From Pseudomonas jessenii (lineage in GTDB: Bacteria; Pseudomonadota; Gammaproteobacteria; Pseudomonadales; Pseudomonadaceae), in the NCBI RefSeq assembly GCF_002236115.1, contig NZ_NIWT01000006.1:1-64000 (forward strand): a DNA stretch of 64,000 nucleotides, in the 5' to 3' direction. Of this stretch, positions 53,524 through 61,406 are shown in pieces (the stretch's first letter is position 1; each line of letters begins with the position of its first letter). A model generated the notes under the pieces. The model searched no databases. It was given only the letters and a program-made list of their open reading frames with translations, and was not told where the DNA came from. The translations under genes and the position numbers were made by a program.

Positions 53524-55038
53524 ATGAATAGAAGTCATAAGTTATTCGGCGCCAGCCTGCTGGCACTGGCGATCAGCGGATGCGCAGTCACCAGTGAGCC
53601 GATCGAACGCAGTGTCAGTGAGCAGCGCGCCAAAAGTGACCTGCAAAGCATGTACAAGGGGCAGGAGCCTCTTGGCGGCCCATTGACCCTGCACCAGGCC
53701 ATGGCCCGTGCGGTGAAGTACAACCTCGAAGGCCGGTTGAAAATCATGGAGGAGGCCCTGGCCAAGCGTCAGCTCGACCTCGCCAGTTTCGACATGCTGC
53801 CGCGCATGGCGCTGGACGCCGGATACGTGGGCCGCAACAACGTCAACGCCTCCAGTAGCCAGAGCGTGCGGACCGGCACGCAGTCCCTGGAGCCTTCGAC
53901 CTCCCAGGACCGCGACCGTGATGTAGCGGACCTGACGATGGTCTGGAACGTGCTCGATTTCGGTGTCAGTTACATCAGTGCAAAGCAGCAGGGCGACCAG
54001 CGCCTGATCGTTCAGGAGCGCCGACGCAAGGTGATCAACACCATCGTCCAGGACGTACGCTCGGCGTATTGGCGGGCGATGGCCGCCGAACGCCTGCTCA
54101 CGCAGATCGACAGTCTGATGGCACGGGTGGAAACCGCGCGCAACGACAGCCAGAGCATGAGCCAGCAACGCATTGGCGATCCGGTGCAAGCCCTCGGTTA
54201 TCAACGCTCGCTGATCGAAGCGACCCGCCAACTGGAAGAGCAACGCCGTGCGTTGTCACTGGCGAAGACCGAACTGGCGACCCTGATCAACCTGCCGATG
54301 GGCACGGAGCTGACCCTGGCGACCGATAACGGTTATGAGATTCCCGAACTCAAGGTCGATCTGGCCAGTCTTGAACAGGAAGCCCTGACCAGCCGACCGG
54401 AACTGCGCGAACAGGATTATCAGACCCGCATCAGCGCTGCCGAGACCCGCAAAGCCATGTTGCGCCTGCTGCCGGGCCTGGAGTTCTCCGCTGGCGGACA
54501 TTACGACAGCAACTCGTTCCTGGTGGAGCAGGGCTGGGCCGATTACGGCGTCAAGGTCACCTGGAACCTGTTCAATGTGATCTCGGCGCCTGCGGCGATC
54601 GACGTGGCCAAGGCCGGTGAGGAAGTCGCCACCGCGCGCCGTCAGGCGATGTCGATTGCGGTGCTGGCGCAGTTGTATGTGGCCAATGCCAACTACCGCG
54701 AGGCCTTGCGCCAGTTCAAGACCAACCAGCAATTGTCGGACATCGACGGGCAAATCGTCGGTCAGTTGCGCAACCGCCACCAGGCGGATGGCATCGGTGA
54801 ACTGGATCTGATCCAGGGCGAACTCAATACCTTGCAGGCCGATCTGCGTCGTGACCTGTCCTACGCCGACCTGCGCAACGCCTACGGGCAAATTTTCGCC
54901 AGCGCCGGCCTCGATCCGTTGCCGGATCAGGTGCAATCGACACAGGTCCAGTCCATCGCCACGGCCCTGGCCAATCGTGAAGCAGCCTGGGCGGCAGGTG
55001 ATATTACGGTGCCGGTGACCCATGCCCCAGCACGTTGA
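53524..55038 (+). CDS. TolC-family outer-membrane efflux lipoprotein
   Basis: The protein has 504 residues from the ATG at 53524 (AGGGG 9 nt upstream). An alternative ATG at 53479 overlaps the stop of the giant gene (TGATG) and would lengthen the leader by 15 residues. A lipoprotein signal is clear: HKLFGASLLALAISGC, with Cys as lipidation site. Two OEP coiled-coil repeats are visible (HQADGIGELDLIQGELNTLQ and RIGDPVQALGYQRSLIEATR). It is immediately downstream of the giant gene and overlaps cysC. It is the probable outer-membrane exit for that system together with the HlyD proteins upstream. Confidence 0.92.
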   Translation: MNRSHKLFGASLLALAISGCAVTSEPIERSVSEQRAKSDLQSMYKGQEPLGGPLTLHQAMARAVKYNLEGRLKIMEEALAKRQLDLASFDMLPRMALDAGYVGRNNVNASSSQSVRTGTQSLEPSTSQDRDRDVADLTMVWNVLDFGVSYISAKQQGDQRLIVQERRRKVINTIVQDVRSAYWRAMAAERLLTQIDSLMARVETARNDSQSMSQQRIGDPVQALGYQRSLIEATRQLEEQRRALSLAKTELATLINLPMGTELTLATDNGYEIPELKVDLASLEQEALTSRPELREQDYQTRISAAETRKAMLRLLPGLEFSAGGHYDSNSFLVEQGWADYGVKVTWNLFNVISAPAAIDVAKAGEEVATARRQAMSIAVLAQLYVANANYREALRQFKTNQQLSDIDGQIVGQLRNRHQADGIGELDLIQGELNTLQADLRRDLSYADLRNAYGQIFASAGLDPLPDQVQSTQVQSIATALANREAAWAAGDITVPVTHAPAR

Positions 55039-55627
55039 TGTGAAGGCCCCGACCGCCAGCATCAGCCGAGCTCAGCGGGAGCGGCGCAACGGTCATCGCG
55101 GCGCGGCGATACTGCTGACCGGCCTGCCGGCGGCGGGCAAGTCGACCCTTGCGCAAGCGCTGCATGCCGAGTTGTTTGCTCGCGGACTGCAGAGCGTGGT
55201 GCTCGATGGTGACGGGCTGCGGGTGGGGCTCAATCGAGATCTGGGCTTCAGCGACAGCGATCGTCAGGAGAACATCCGTCGCGCCAGCGAACTGGCATCG
55301 TTGCTGGTGGAGAACGGACAAATCGTGATCCTGGCGATGATCGCGCCCCTGGTGGAGTTGCGCGATGTGTTCGCCCGGCGGCTCGGTGACGATTATCGCG
55401 AAGTCTGGTGCAGTGCGACCCTGGCGGTGTGCGAGCAACGTGATCCAAAAGGTCACTATGCCCGCGCCCGACGCGGCGAATTGACCGGGTTTACCGGGGT
55501 GTCCGCACCGTATCAGGCACCGGTCGATGCGGCGCTGGTGCTCGACACCGGGATACAGTCTGTGGAGGCCTGTCTTGATCGACTGTTGACCTGGCTCGGT
55601 GAATCCGCGGTGCTGCCCCGACCTTGA
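55022..55627 (+). CDS. cysC: Adenylylsulfate (APS) kinase
   Basis: The 201-residue protein has the P-loop GLPAAGKST (34-42), the DGDGLRVGLNRDLGFS motif that binds APS, and the conserved ENIRRASELASLL segment. It phosphorylates APS to PAPS in the cytoplasm. PAPS is the sulfate donor for the sulfotransferase encoded at the start of this gene run. The start overlaps the TolC-like gene by 17 bp. No ATP sulfurylase gene (CysD/CysN) is in the window, so APS must come from the housekeeping pathway. Confidence 0.94.
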   Translation: MPQHVDVKAPTASISRAQRERRNGHRGAAILLTGLPAAGKSTLAQALHAELFARGLQSVVLDGDGLRVGLNRDLGFSDSDRQENIRRASELASLLVENGQIVILAMIAPLVELRDVFARRLGDDYREVWCSATLAVCEQRDPKGHYARARRGELTGFTGVSAPYQAPVDAALVLDTGIQSVEACLDRLLTWLGESAVLPRP

Positions 55628-55646
55628 ACCGGTTGGTGTTCAAGGT
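55621..55646. terminator. Candidate bidirectional terminator between cysC and slipin gene
   Basis: A perfect 9-bp inverted repeat ACCTTGAAC/GTTCAAGGT (55621-55629 with 55638-55646) around an 8-nt loop overlaps the ends of both convergent genes. T runs are poor, so termination is only probable. Confidence 0.45.
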
Positions 55647-56398
55647 TTCGACGACAAGTCCGCCATGCCCTTGAGCAACTCGATCGGCAGTGGAAAGACG
55701 ATGGTCGAGCTCTTGTCGCCGGCAATCGAACTCAGGGTCTGCATGTAGCGCAGCTGCATGGCCCCCGGTTGGCGGCCCAGCATTTCGGCGGCTTGCATGA
55801 GTTTTTCCGAGGCCTGCAATTCGCCTTCGGCGTGGATTACCTTGGCTCGCCGTTCCCGTTCGGCTTCGGCCTGCTTGGCGATGGCGCGGATCATCGATTC
55901 GTTGAGGTCCACGTGCTTGATCTCGACGTTGGCGACCTTGATGCCCCAGGCGTCGGTCTGGGCGTCGAGCACTTGCTGGATGTCCAGATTCAAGCGTTCG
56001 CGTTCGGCCAGCAGTTCGTCCAGTTCGTGTTTACCCAGCACCGCCCGCAGCGTGGTTTGCGCCAATTGGCTGGTGGCCATCAGAAAGTCTTCGACCTGGA
56101 TGATCGCCTTTTGCGGATCGAGCACGCGGAAATACAGCACTGCGTTGACCTTGACCGACACGTTGTCGCGGGTGATCACGTCTTGCGGCGGCACGTCCAG
56201 CACCACGGTGCGCAAATCGACCCTTACCATTTGCTGGACCACCGGTATCAGCAGGATCAGGCCAGGGCCCTTGACCTGCCAGAAGCGCCCGAGCTGGAAC
56301 ACCACGCCGCGCTCGTATTCGCGCAGGATGCGGAACGTCGCCCCTGCCAGTGCGATGATCAACAATAGCAGCGCGACAAGACCCAATTGCAAACCCAT
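55640..56398 (-). CDS. Slipin-family (stomatin/SPFH) membrane protein
   Basis: The 252-residue protein has one N-terminal membrane hairpin (LGLVALLLLIIALAGATF), then the SPFH band-7 domain (REYERGVVFQLGRFWQVKGP, VTRDNVSVKVNAVLYFRV) and a charged C-terminal coiled coil (IAKQAEAERERRAKVIHAEG). It starts 2 nt after the stop of the NfeD-like gene, and its GGAG lies within that gene. Slipin-NfeD pairs are conserved membrane-microdomain or quality-control modules. Confidence 0.93.
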   Translation of the reverse strand: MGLQLGLVALLLLIIALAGATFRILREYERGVVFQLGRFWQVKGPGLILLIPVVQQMVRVDLRTVVLDVPPQDVITRDNVSVKVNAVLYFRVLDPQKAIIQVEDFLMATSQLAQTTLRAVLGKHELDELLAERERLNLDIQQVLDAQTDAWGIKVANVEIKHVDLNESMIRAIAKQAEAERERRAKVIHAEGELQASEKLMQAAEMLGRQPGAMQLRYMQTLSSIAGDKSSTIVFPLPIELLKGMADLSSKP

Positions 56399-56400
56399 GA

Positions 56401-56934
56401 CTATTCTCCGCCCGGCGCCGCGTCAGCCGCGGCCACTTGCAGCAGCAAACCCTTGCGCCCCACCACCCGCACCCGCTGCCCGGGTTGCAGCGGCGTCGCG
56501 CTAAGCACTTGCCATCGTTCTCCCTGCAGATGAATCCAGCCGCCATAGGCGTTACCGGTCTGCAATGACGTCACCGCCGTCACGCTGCCGAGCAGCCCGG
56601 CATCACCGCTGACGATGTCGCGCGGTCGTGTCTTCATGGCGTGAATCACCAGGTAGATCAGCAACAGCGCGCTGACCAGACCCAGGCCGATCATCAACGG
56701 CACGGGCACTTCGGTATTGGACAGGATCACCGCGCCGATCACGAACATCACGATGCCGCCCAGGCCGATCACGCCGTAATTGGGCAGGGCCGCCTCGGCG
56801 ATCAGGAACGCTAGGCCGAAGGTGATCAGCCAGATCCCGATGGGGTTGGGCACCAGCAACACAACTGTGTCGGTGGCGCAGGCCGATCCGCTCAACGCCA
56901 ATAGCAACGCAACTGCACAGCAACGCATGTTCAC
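56401..56934 (-). CDS. NfeD-family membrane protein
   Basis: The 177-residue protein starts with a signal/anchor (CAVALLLALSGSACA), has three further membrane segments (for example VIGLGGIVMFVIGAVIL) and a C-terminal OB-fold NfeD domain (LLGSVTAVTSLQTGNAYGGW ... RVRVVGRKGLLLQV). The N-terminal ClpP-like protease of long NfeD proteins is missing, as in other short pseudomonad forms. The start GTG at 56934 has GGAGG 5 nt upstream; an ATG two codons later is the alternative. It forms an operon with the slipin gene. Confidence 0.88.
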   Translation of the reverse strand: MNMRCCAVALLLALSGSACATDTVVLLVPNPIGIWLITFGLAFLIAEAALPNYGVIGLGGIVMFVIGAVILSNTEVPVPLMIGLGLVSALLLIYLVIHAMKTRPRDIVSGDAGLLGSVTAVTSLQTGNAYGGWIHLQGERWQVLSATPLQPGQRVRVVGRKGLLLQVAAADAAPGGE

Positions 56935-57133
56935 TTGACCCTCCGGGAGAGGCGTGGAGTGGCTCTGAATACAGTTTAGTTGAGCCTCGGCCGGTATGAA
57001 TTTTGCTCAATTTCCGTCGGCAGCCGATGAGCGGATTTCCCACCGGAACGCGCTGACGGGCCTAGACTTTTACTACGCAAGCCAAGCTTTAATCATCGTC
57101 CGTAAGCGATCATGGCGGACACCGAGGTGCATC

Positions 57134-57595
57134 ATGCGTATGGCAAGAACCGTGCAGCGAAGCCTGGAAAAGGCTCAATGCGAATATGACATCGTCAGCC
57201 ACCCACACTCGGCCAGCAGCCTTGAAACGGCGCGGGTCGCAGGCATTCCTGCCGAACGGGTGGCCAAATCGGTGATCCTCGACGATCACCATGGGCATTA
57301 CCTGATGGCCGTGCTACCCGCCAGCCGTCACCTTGACCTGAGCAAAGTCCGCAGCAGCGGTGAGTGGCAGGTTTCCCGCGAAAGCAACCTCGCGCACCTG
57401 TTCGATGATTGCGAGCGCGGTGCCGTACCGGCGCTGGGTGAGTCCTATGGGTTGGAGGTGGTCATCGATCCGCTGCTGACCCGGCAAAAAGACATCTATC
57501 TGGAGGCTGGAAACCACGTCAACCTGGTGCGCATGGACATGCCCGAGTTTCTGAAAATGGTGCCGCATGCCGAGGTGCGGGAATTGAGTCATTGA
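57134..57595 (+). CDS. YbaK/EbsC-type aminoacyl-tRNA deacylase
   Basis: The 153-residue protein has the YbaK fold: YDIVSHPHSASSLETA, AKSVILDDHHGHYLMAVLP, the conserved lysine region DLSKVRSS and GAVPALGESYGLEVVID. Such proteins clear mischarged tRNA (for example Cys- or Ala-tRNAPro). The ATG at 57134 has GAGG 8 nt upstream; the longer ORF from 56996 lacks a plausible start and its N-terminus shows no family features. Confidence 0.9.
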   Translation: MRMARTVQRSLEKAQCEYDIVSHPHSASSLETARVAGIPAERVAKSVILDDHHGHYLMAVLPASRHLDLSKVRSSGEWQVSRESNLAHLFDDCERGAVPALGESYGLEVVIDPLLTRQKDIYLEAGNHVNLVRMDMPEFLKMVPHAEVRELSH

Positions 57596-57618
57596 GTTTT
57601 GTTTCGTCAATGCTGACG

Positions 57619-57686
57619 TCATCGCGGGCAAGCTCCCTCCCACAGGAACTGCGATTAACCTGTGGGAGCGAGCTTGCTCGCGATGA
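57619..57686. repeat. REPIN after the YbaK-type gene
   Basis: Two inverted REP arms (57619-57644, slightly diverged, and 57660-57686) are separated by only ~15 bp. Confidence 0.88.
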
Positions 57687-57725
57687 CCGCGCAGCGGTCC
57701 TTGAATTGGTCCCCAGGAGTTCGAC

Positions 57726-57971
57726 ATGGAAAGCCCGACCCACAACCTTCCATCCCTGTTCAAACAACTCGGCCTGCCGGACGACGCCGAAAGCATCGAT
57801 AAATTCATCGCCACCCATTCACCGCTCAAACCTGAGCTGCACCTTGCGGATGCGTTTTTCTGGAGCCCGAGCCAAGCGGAACTTCTGCGGGAGGAGATTC
57901 TCGATGACGCGGATTGGGCCGAGGTGGTGGATCAACTGGATGTGATGTTGAGGAAGGGGCGGGGGGTGTAA
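57726..57971 (+). CDS. DUF2789-family protein
   Basis: The 81-residue protein, MESPTHNLPSLFKQLGLPDD..., contains FFWSPSQAELLREEILDDADWAEVVDQLD, matching the DUF2789 family of small proteobacterial proteins. The ATG has AGGAG upstream. The function of the family is unknown. Confidence 0.9.
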   Translation: MESPTHNLPSLFKQLGLPDDAESIDKFIATHSPLKPELHLADAFFWSPSQAELLREEILDDADWAEVVDQLDVMLRKGRGV

Positions 57972-58026
57972 ATAACTGATAGGCGGCGGTCCGCAGAGGT
58001 TGCTCTGATCAAGGTAATTGACCAAA

Positions 58027-58052
58027 ATTAAGACCTTATTTGAGGTCTTAAT
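58027..58052. promoter_or_regulatory. Inverted-repeat operator of the toxin-antitoxin operon
   Basis: ATTAAGACCT (58027-58036) and AGGTCTTAAT (58043-58052) form a perfect 10-bp inverted repeat with a 6-nt spacer ending just before the antitoxin ATG. The right arm contains the GAGG ribosome site, so repressor binding or an mRNA hairpin would block expression. Confidence 0.75.
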
Positions 58053-58053
58053 T

Positions 58054-58299
58054 ATGCAAAGTGTTTTGGCTGATATGGCTGTCAGCGTGTCTGAACTGAA
58101 GAAAAACCCCTCTGCCGTTTTGAATGGCGCCCATGGAGGGCCCGTCGCAGTGCTCAATCACAATCGTGTCATGGGCTACATGGTCCCGGCAGATGTTTTC
58201 GAGGCCATGGTGGAGCGTCTCGACGATTTGGAGTTGGCGGAAATCGTGCGTTCTCGTCGTCATGAAACGCCAATTCCGGTAACGCTGGATGACCTATAA
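58054..58299 (+). CDS. Type II antitoxin, Phd/RelB-like
   Basis: The 81-residue protein, MQSVLADMAVSVSELKKNPS..., has the Phd/YefM-type DNA-binding N-terminus (AVSVSELKKNPSAVLNGAHG, GPVAVLNHNRVMGYMVPADV) and a charged, flexible C-terminus that usually wraps the toxin. The ATG follows GAGG in the operator. It overlaps the toxin gene by 11 bp. With the toxin it should repress its own promoter. Confidence 0.9.
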   Translation: MQSVLADMAVSVSELKKNPSAVLNGAHGGPVAVLNHNRVMGYMVPADVFEAMVERLDDLELAEIVRSRRHETPIPVTLDDL

Positions 58300-58570
58300 G
58301 CTCGAATTTCTGCCATCTGCACGCAAAGAGTGGGACAAGCTGGGGCATACGTTGTGTGAGCAATTCAAAAAGAAGTTGGCCGAACGGCTCGAAATGCCTC
58401 GAATCCCGTCTGACTCACTCCATGGCATGCCCGACTGCTACAAAATCAAATTGAAGTCATCTGGCTACCGACTCGTCTACGAGGTGATAGATGAGCGCGT
58501 TGTCGTTTCTGTCGTTGCAGTAGGAAAGCGGGAACGGAGTGAAGTGTACGAGCGTGCCAGGAAACGTTGA
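58289..58570 (+). CDS. RelE/ParE-family toxin
   Basis: The 93-residue protein, MTYKLEFLPSARKEWDKLGH..., has the RelE-type core (SLHGMPDCYKIKLKSSGYRLVYEVIDERVVVSVVAVGKRERSEVYERA) with Arg and Tyr residues near the usual catalytic places, favouring a RelE-like ribosome-dependent mRNase. The start ATG lies within the antitoxin gene, the usual coupled arrangement. Confidence 0.92.
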   Translation: MTYKLEFLPSARKEWDKLGHTLCEQFKKKLAERLEMPRIPSDSLHGMPDCYKIKLKSSGYRLVYEVIDERVVVSVVAVGKRERSEVYERARKR

Positions 58571-58644
58571 TGGTTCTCGGCAGGTCGCTGTTACGTAATT
58601 GTTTCAAAACTTGACGGAAAATCCCCTCCAATGCGATATTGATA

Positions 58645-58658
58645 GTTAGCAAACTAAC
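58645..58658. promoter_or_regulatory. Candidate MarR operator
   Basis: GTTAG (58645-58649) and CTAAC (58654-58658) form a dyad with a 4-nt spacer, 18 bp upstream of the MarR GTG start. Such TTAG-type dyads are typical MarR-family autoregulatory sites. Confidence 0.5.
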
Positions 58659-58675
58659 AGTGTGTATTTTCCCTC

Positions 58676-59131
58676 GTGCCGAATAACCTTGCCATTCTCC
58701 AGATGAACATCAGCAGCGCCATGGTGGTGGCCGCCAGGCATTGGCGCAAAATCTGCCAGACCACGCTGGCCAACTATGGAATCTCCGAAGCCTGCGCCGT
58801 TCCGTTGTTGATGATCGGGCGGCTGGGCGAGGGTGTGCGCCAGGTGACGGTGGCCCAGGCAGCAGGGATGGAGAGCCCGTCGCTGGTGCGCCTGCTCGAT
58901 CAGTTGTGCCATGGCGGCTACGTCTGCCGCACCGAAGATGCACAGGACCGCCGCGCCAAATGCCTGAGCCTGACCGAAACCGGTCGGGAGCTGGTGCAGG
59001 CGGTCGAAGTGGAACTGGTGCGCTTGCGCCACGAAGTCCTTGAAGGCATTGACCAGAGTGATCTGGAAGCTACGCTGCGGGTACTGAGAGCATTTGAAGC
59101 GGCCACGCCGCCATCGGTGGCCAACTCTTGA
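58676..59131 (+). CDS. MarR-family transcriptional regulator
   Basis: The 151-residue protein has the winged helix of MarR (VTVAQAAGMESPSLVRLLDQLCHGGYVCRTEDAQDRRAKCLSLTET). A GTG start at 58676 is taken; an ATG at 58703 (MNISSAMVV) is the alternative. It overlaps the FUSC exporter gene (TTGA) and leads a four-component efflux operon that it most likely represses until a phenolic or other aromatic inducer binds. Confidence 0.92.
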   Translation: MPNNLAILQMNISSAMVVAARHWRKICQTTLANYGISEACAVPLLMIGRLGEGVRQVTVAQAAGMESPSLVRLLDQLCHGGYVCRTEDAQDRRAKCLSLTETGRELVQAVEVELVRLRHEVLEGIDQSDLEATLRVLRAFEAATPPSVANS

Positions 59132-61200
59132 GCGGATTTTTCTCTGGCATGCCCCCGGCGCGGGACTGGTTCTACGGAGTCCGCACCTTCGCCGCATCGA
59201 TGATCGCGCTGTACATCGCCCTGCTCATGCAAATGCCGCGTCCGTATTGGGCGATGGCTACGGTGTACATCGTTTCCAGTCCGTTTCTCGGTCCTACCAG
59301 TTCCAAGGCGCTGTACCGGGCGGTCGGCACCTTTATCGGCGCTGCTGCGGCGGTTTTGTTCGTGCCGATGTTCGTGCAGAGCCCCTACGTGCTGGTGGTG
59401 GTGATTGCACTGTGGACCGGGACGCTGCTGTTTCTGTCCCTGCATTTGCGCACGGCCAACAACTACGCCTTGATGCTCGCCGGTTACACCTTGCCGCTGA
59501 TCGCTCTGCCGGTGGTGAACAACCCGCTGGGGGTGTGGGACGTGGCCGAAGCGCGGACCGAAGAAATCTTTCTGGGCATCGCCGTGGCGGCAGTGGTCGG
59601 TGCCATGTTCTGGCCCCGGCGCCTGGCGCCGGTGTTCAATGATTCGGTGAGCAAATGGTTTACCGATGCATCGACCTACAGCCTGCGCTTCCTCAGCCGC
59701 AACGTGCAGCCTGAAGAGGTCAGCGCGTTGCGGGCATCGATGGTCGCTACCTTCAACTCCCTGGAGTTGATGATCGGCCAGTTGCCCCACGAAGGCTCGC
59801 GTCCGCAGACGGTACGCAACACCAAGGAGTTGCGCGGACGGATGATTCACCTGCTGCCAGTGATCGATGCCCTCGACGATGCGCTTTACGCCCTGGAACG
59901 GCGCACCCCCGAGCTTGTGGACAAGTTCGCGCCATTGCTGACGGCCACCACCGAGTGGCTCGAGCACAAGGATGCCGACCTCGCCCGCTGGCAGGCACTG
60001 AAGGATAAACTCGAGGCCCTGCAACCGGCTCCCGAAGCGCTGGATGACCGCAAGCAACTGCTGTTCTCCAACGCCATTTACCGTCTCGGCGAGTGGATCG
60101 ATTTGTGGCAGGACTGCCGCAGCCTGCAGTACGCCATCCAGTGCGAAAGCCAGGACAACTGGCGCGCGGTGTATCGGCATTGGCGGCTGGGGCGGCTGTC
60201 CCCGTTTCTGGATCGCGGCCTGATGTTTTATTCCGCTGCTTCCACCGTCACCGCGATAATCGTCGCTTCGGTGCTGTGGATTCTGCTCGGCTGGACCGAT
60301 GGCGGCAGCGCAGTGATCCTGGCGGCGGTGGCGTGTAGTTTCTTTGCCTCGATGGACGACCCCGCGCCGCAGATTTACCGGTTCTTTTTCTGGACGGCGA
60401 TGTCGGTGGTGTTCGCCAGCCTTTATCTGTTTCTGGTGCTGCCCAACCTGCATGACTTTCCGATGCTGGTACTGGCGTTTGCCGTGCCGTTCATTTGTGT
60501 CGGCACCCTGACGGTCAAGCCGCAGTTTTACCTGGGCATGCTGCTGACCCTGGTCAACACCTCATCCTTCATCAGCATTCAGGGCGCTTACGACGCGGAC
60601 TTCCTCAGTTTCGCCAACTCCAACCTGGCCGGCCCCATGGGGTTGCTGTTCGCGTTCATCTGGACCCTGATCGCCCGGCCGTTCGGTGCCGAACTGGCAG
60701 CCAAGCGCCTGACCCGTTTCAGCTGGCGTGACATTGTCGGCCTCTCCGAGCCGGCCACGTTGTCTGAGCATCGGCTTCTGGGCATACGGATGCTCGATCG
60801 GCTGATGCAGCACCTGCCGCGCCTGGCCATGACCGGCCAGGACTCCGGCGTGGCGCTGCGGGAAGTGCGGGTGGCGCTGAATCTGTTGGACCTGCTCGCT
60901 TATACGCCGCGGGTCCTTGGTGTGCCGCAGGTGCTGCTGCGCCAGGTGGTGGCCGAGGTTGGCGAGTACTTCAAGGCCTGTCTCAAGGCCGGTGAGCGCT
61001 TGCAGGCACCGAGCCCGTTGCTGATGACCCTCGACCGCACGCGTCGCGCCCTCAGCGGTGCCGGCGATGATGAAACCCGTCGGCATCTGCTGCACGCCCT
61101 GAGCGGCCTGCGCCTGGCACTGTTGCCCGGCATCGAATTCGTCGGTTCCGCCGAGCCCGAAGAACCGCTTCCCCATGGCATTGATGGAGCGCCCTTATGA
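59128..61200 (+). CDS. FUSC-family aromatic-acid exporter (AaeB-like)
   Basis: The 690-residue protein has two membrane blocks of several helices (WFYGVRTFAASMIALYIALL onward, and MFYSAASTVTAIIVASVLWI onward) separated by a cytosolic helical domain, the FUSC/AaeB layout. TTG 59128 overlaps the MarR stop; ATG 59149 is an alternative start. It is followed by DUF1656, HlyD and NodT genes, each overlapping the previous one by 4 bp. It probably exports aromatic carboxylic acids or related compounds. Confidence 0.92.
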   Translation: MSGFFSGMPPARDWFYGVRTFAASMIALYIALLMQMPRPYWAMATVYIVSSPFLGPTSSKALYRAVGTFIGAAAAVLFVPMFVQSPYVLVVVIALWTGTLLFLSLHLRTANNYALMLAGYTLPLIALPVVNNPLGVWDVAEARTEEIFLGIAVAAVVGAMFWPRRLAPVFNDSVSKWFTDASTYSLRFLSRNVQPEEVSALRASMVATFNSLELMIGQLPHEGSRPQTVRNTKELRGRMIHLLPVIDALDDALYALERRTPELVDKFAPLLTATTEWLEHKDADLARWQALKDKLEALQPAPEALDDRKQLLFSNAIYRLGEWIDLWQDCRSLQYAIQCESQDNWRAVYRHWRLGRLSPFLDRGLMFYSAASTVTAIIVASVLWILLGWTDGGSAVILAAVACSFFASMDDPAPQIYRFFFWTAMSVVFASLYLFLVLPNLHDFPMLVLAFAVPFICVGTLTVKPQFYLGMLLTLVNTSSFISIQGAYDADFLSFANSNLAGPMGLLFAFIWTLIARPFGAELAAKRLTRFSWRDIVGLSEPATLSEHRLLGIRMLDRLMQHLPRLAMTGQDSGVALREVRVALNLLDLLAYTPRVLGVPQVLLRQVVAEVGEYFKACLKAGERLQAPSPLLMTLDRTRRALSGAGDDETRRHLLHALSGLRLALLPGIEFVGSAEPEEPLPHGIDGAPL

Positions 61201-61406
61201 TCGGTGACCTGGATCTGAGCGGGGTATTCCTGCCCACGCTGCTGGTGCTGATGGGCATTACGTATGTGTTGTACCTGTTGGTGCACGGGGTGCTGACGCG
61301 CCTGCACTTTTACCGTCTGGTCTGGCACCGGGCATTGTTCAACGTGGCCCTCTACGCCTTGCTGCTTGGCGCCGTGGACTCACTCAGTCGATACCTGATG
61401 ACATGA
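61197..61406 (+). CDS. DUF1656 small membrane protein (AaeX-like)
   Basis: The 69-residue protein has two membrane helices (FLPTLLVLMGITYVLYLLV and RALFNVALYALLLGAVDSL). The family is found almost only between FUSC exporters and their HlyD partner, as here; it overlaps both neighbours by 4 bp. Confidence 0.92.
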   Translation: MIGDLDLSGVFLPTLLVLMGITYVLYLLVHGVLTRLHFYRLVWHRALFNVALYALLLGAVDSLSRYLMT

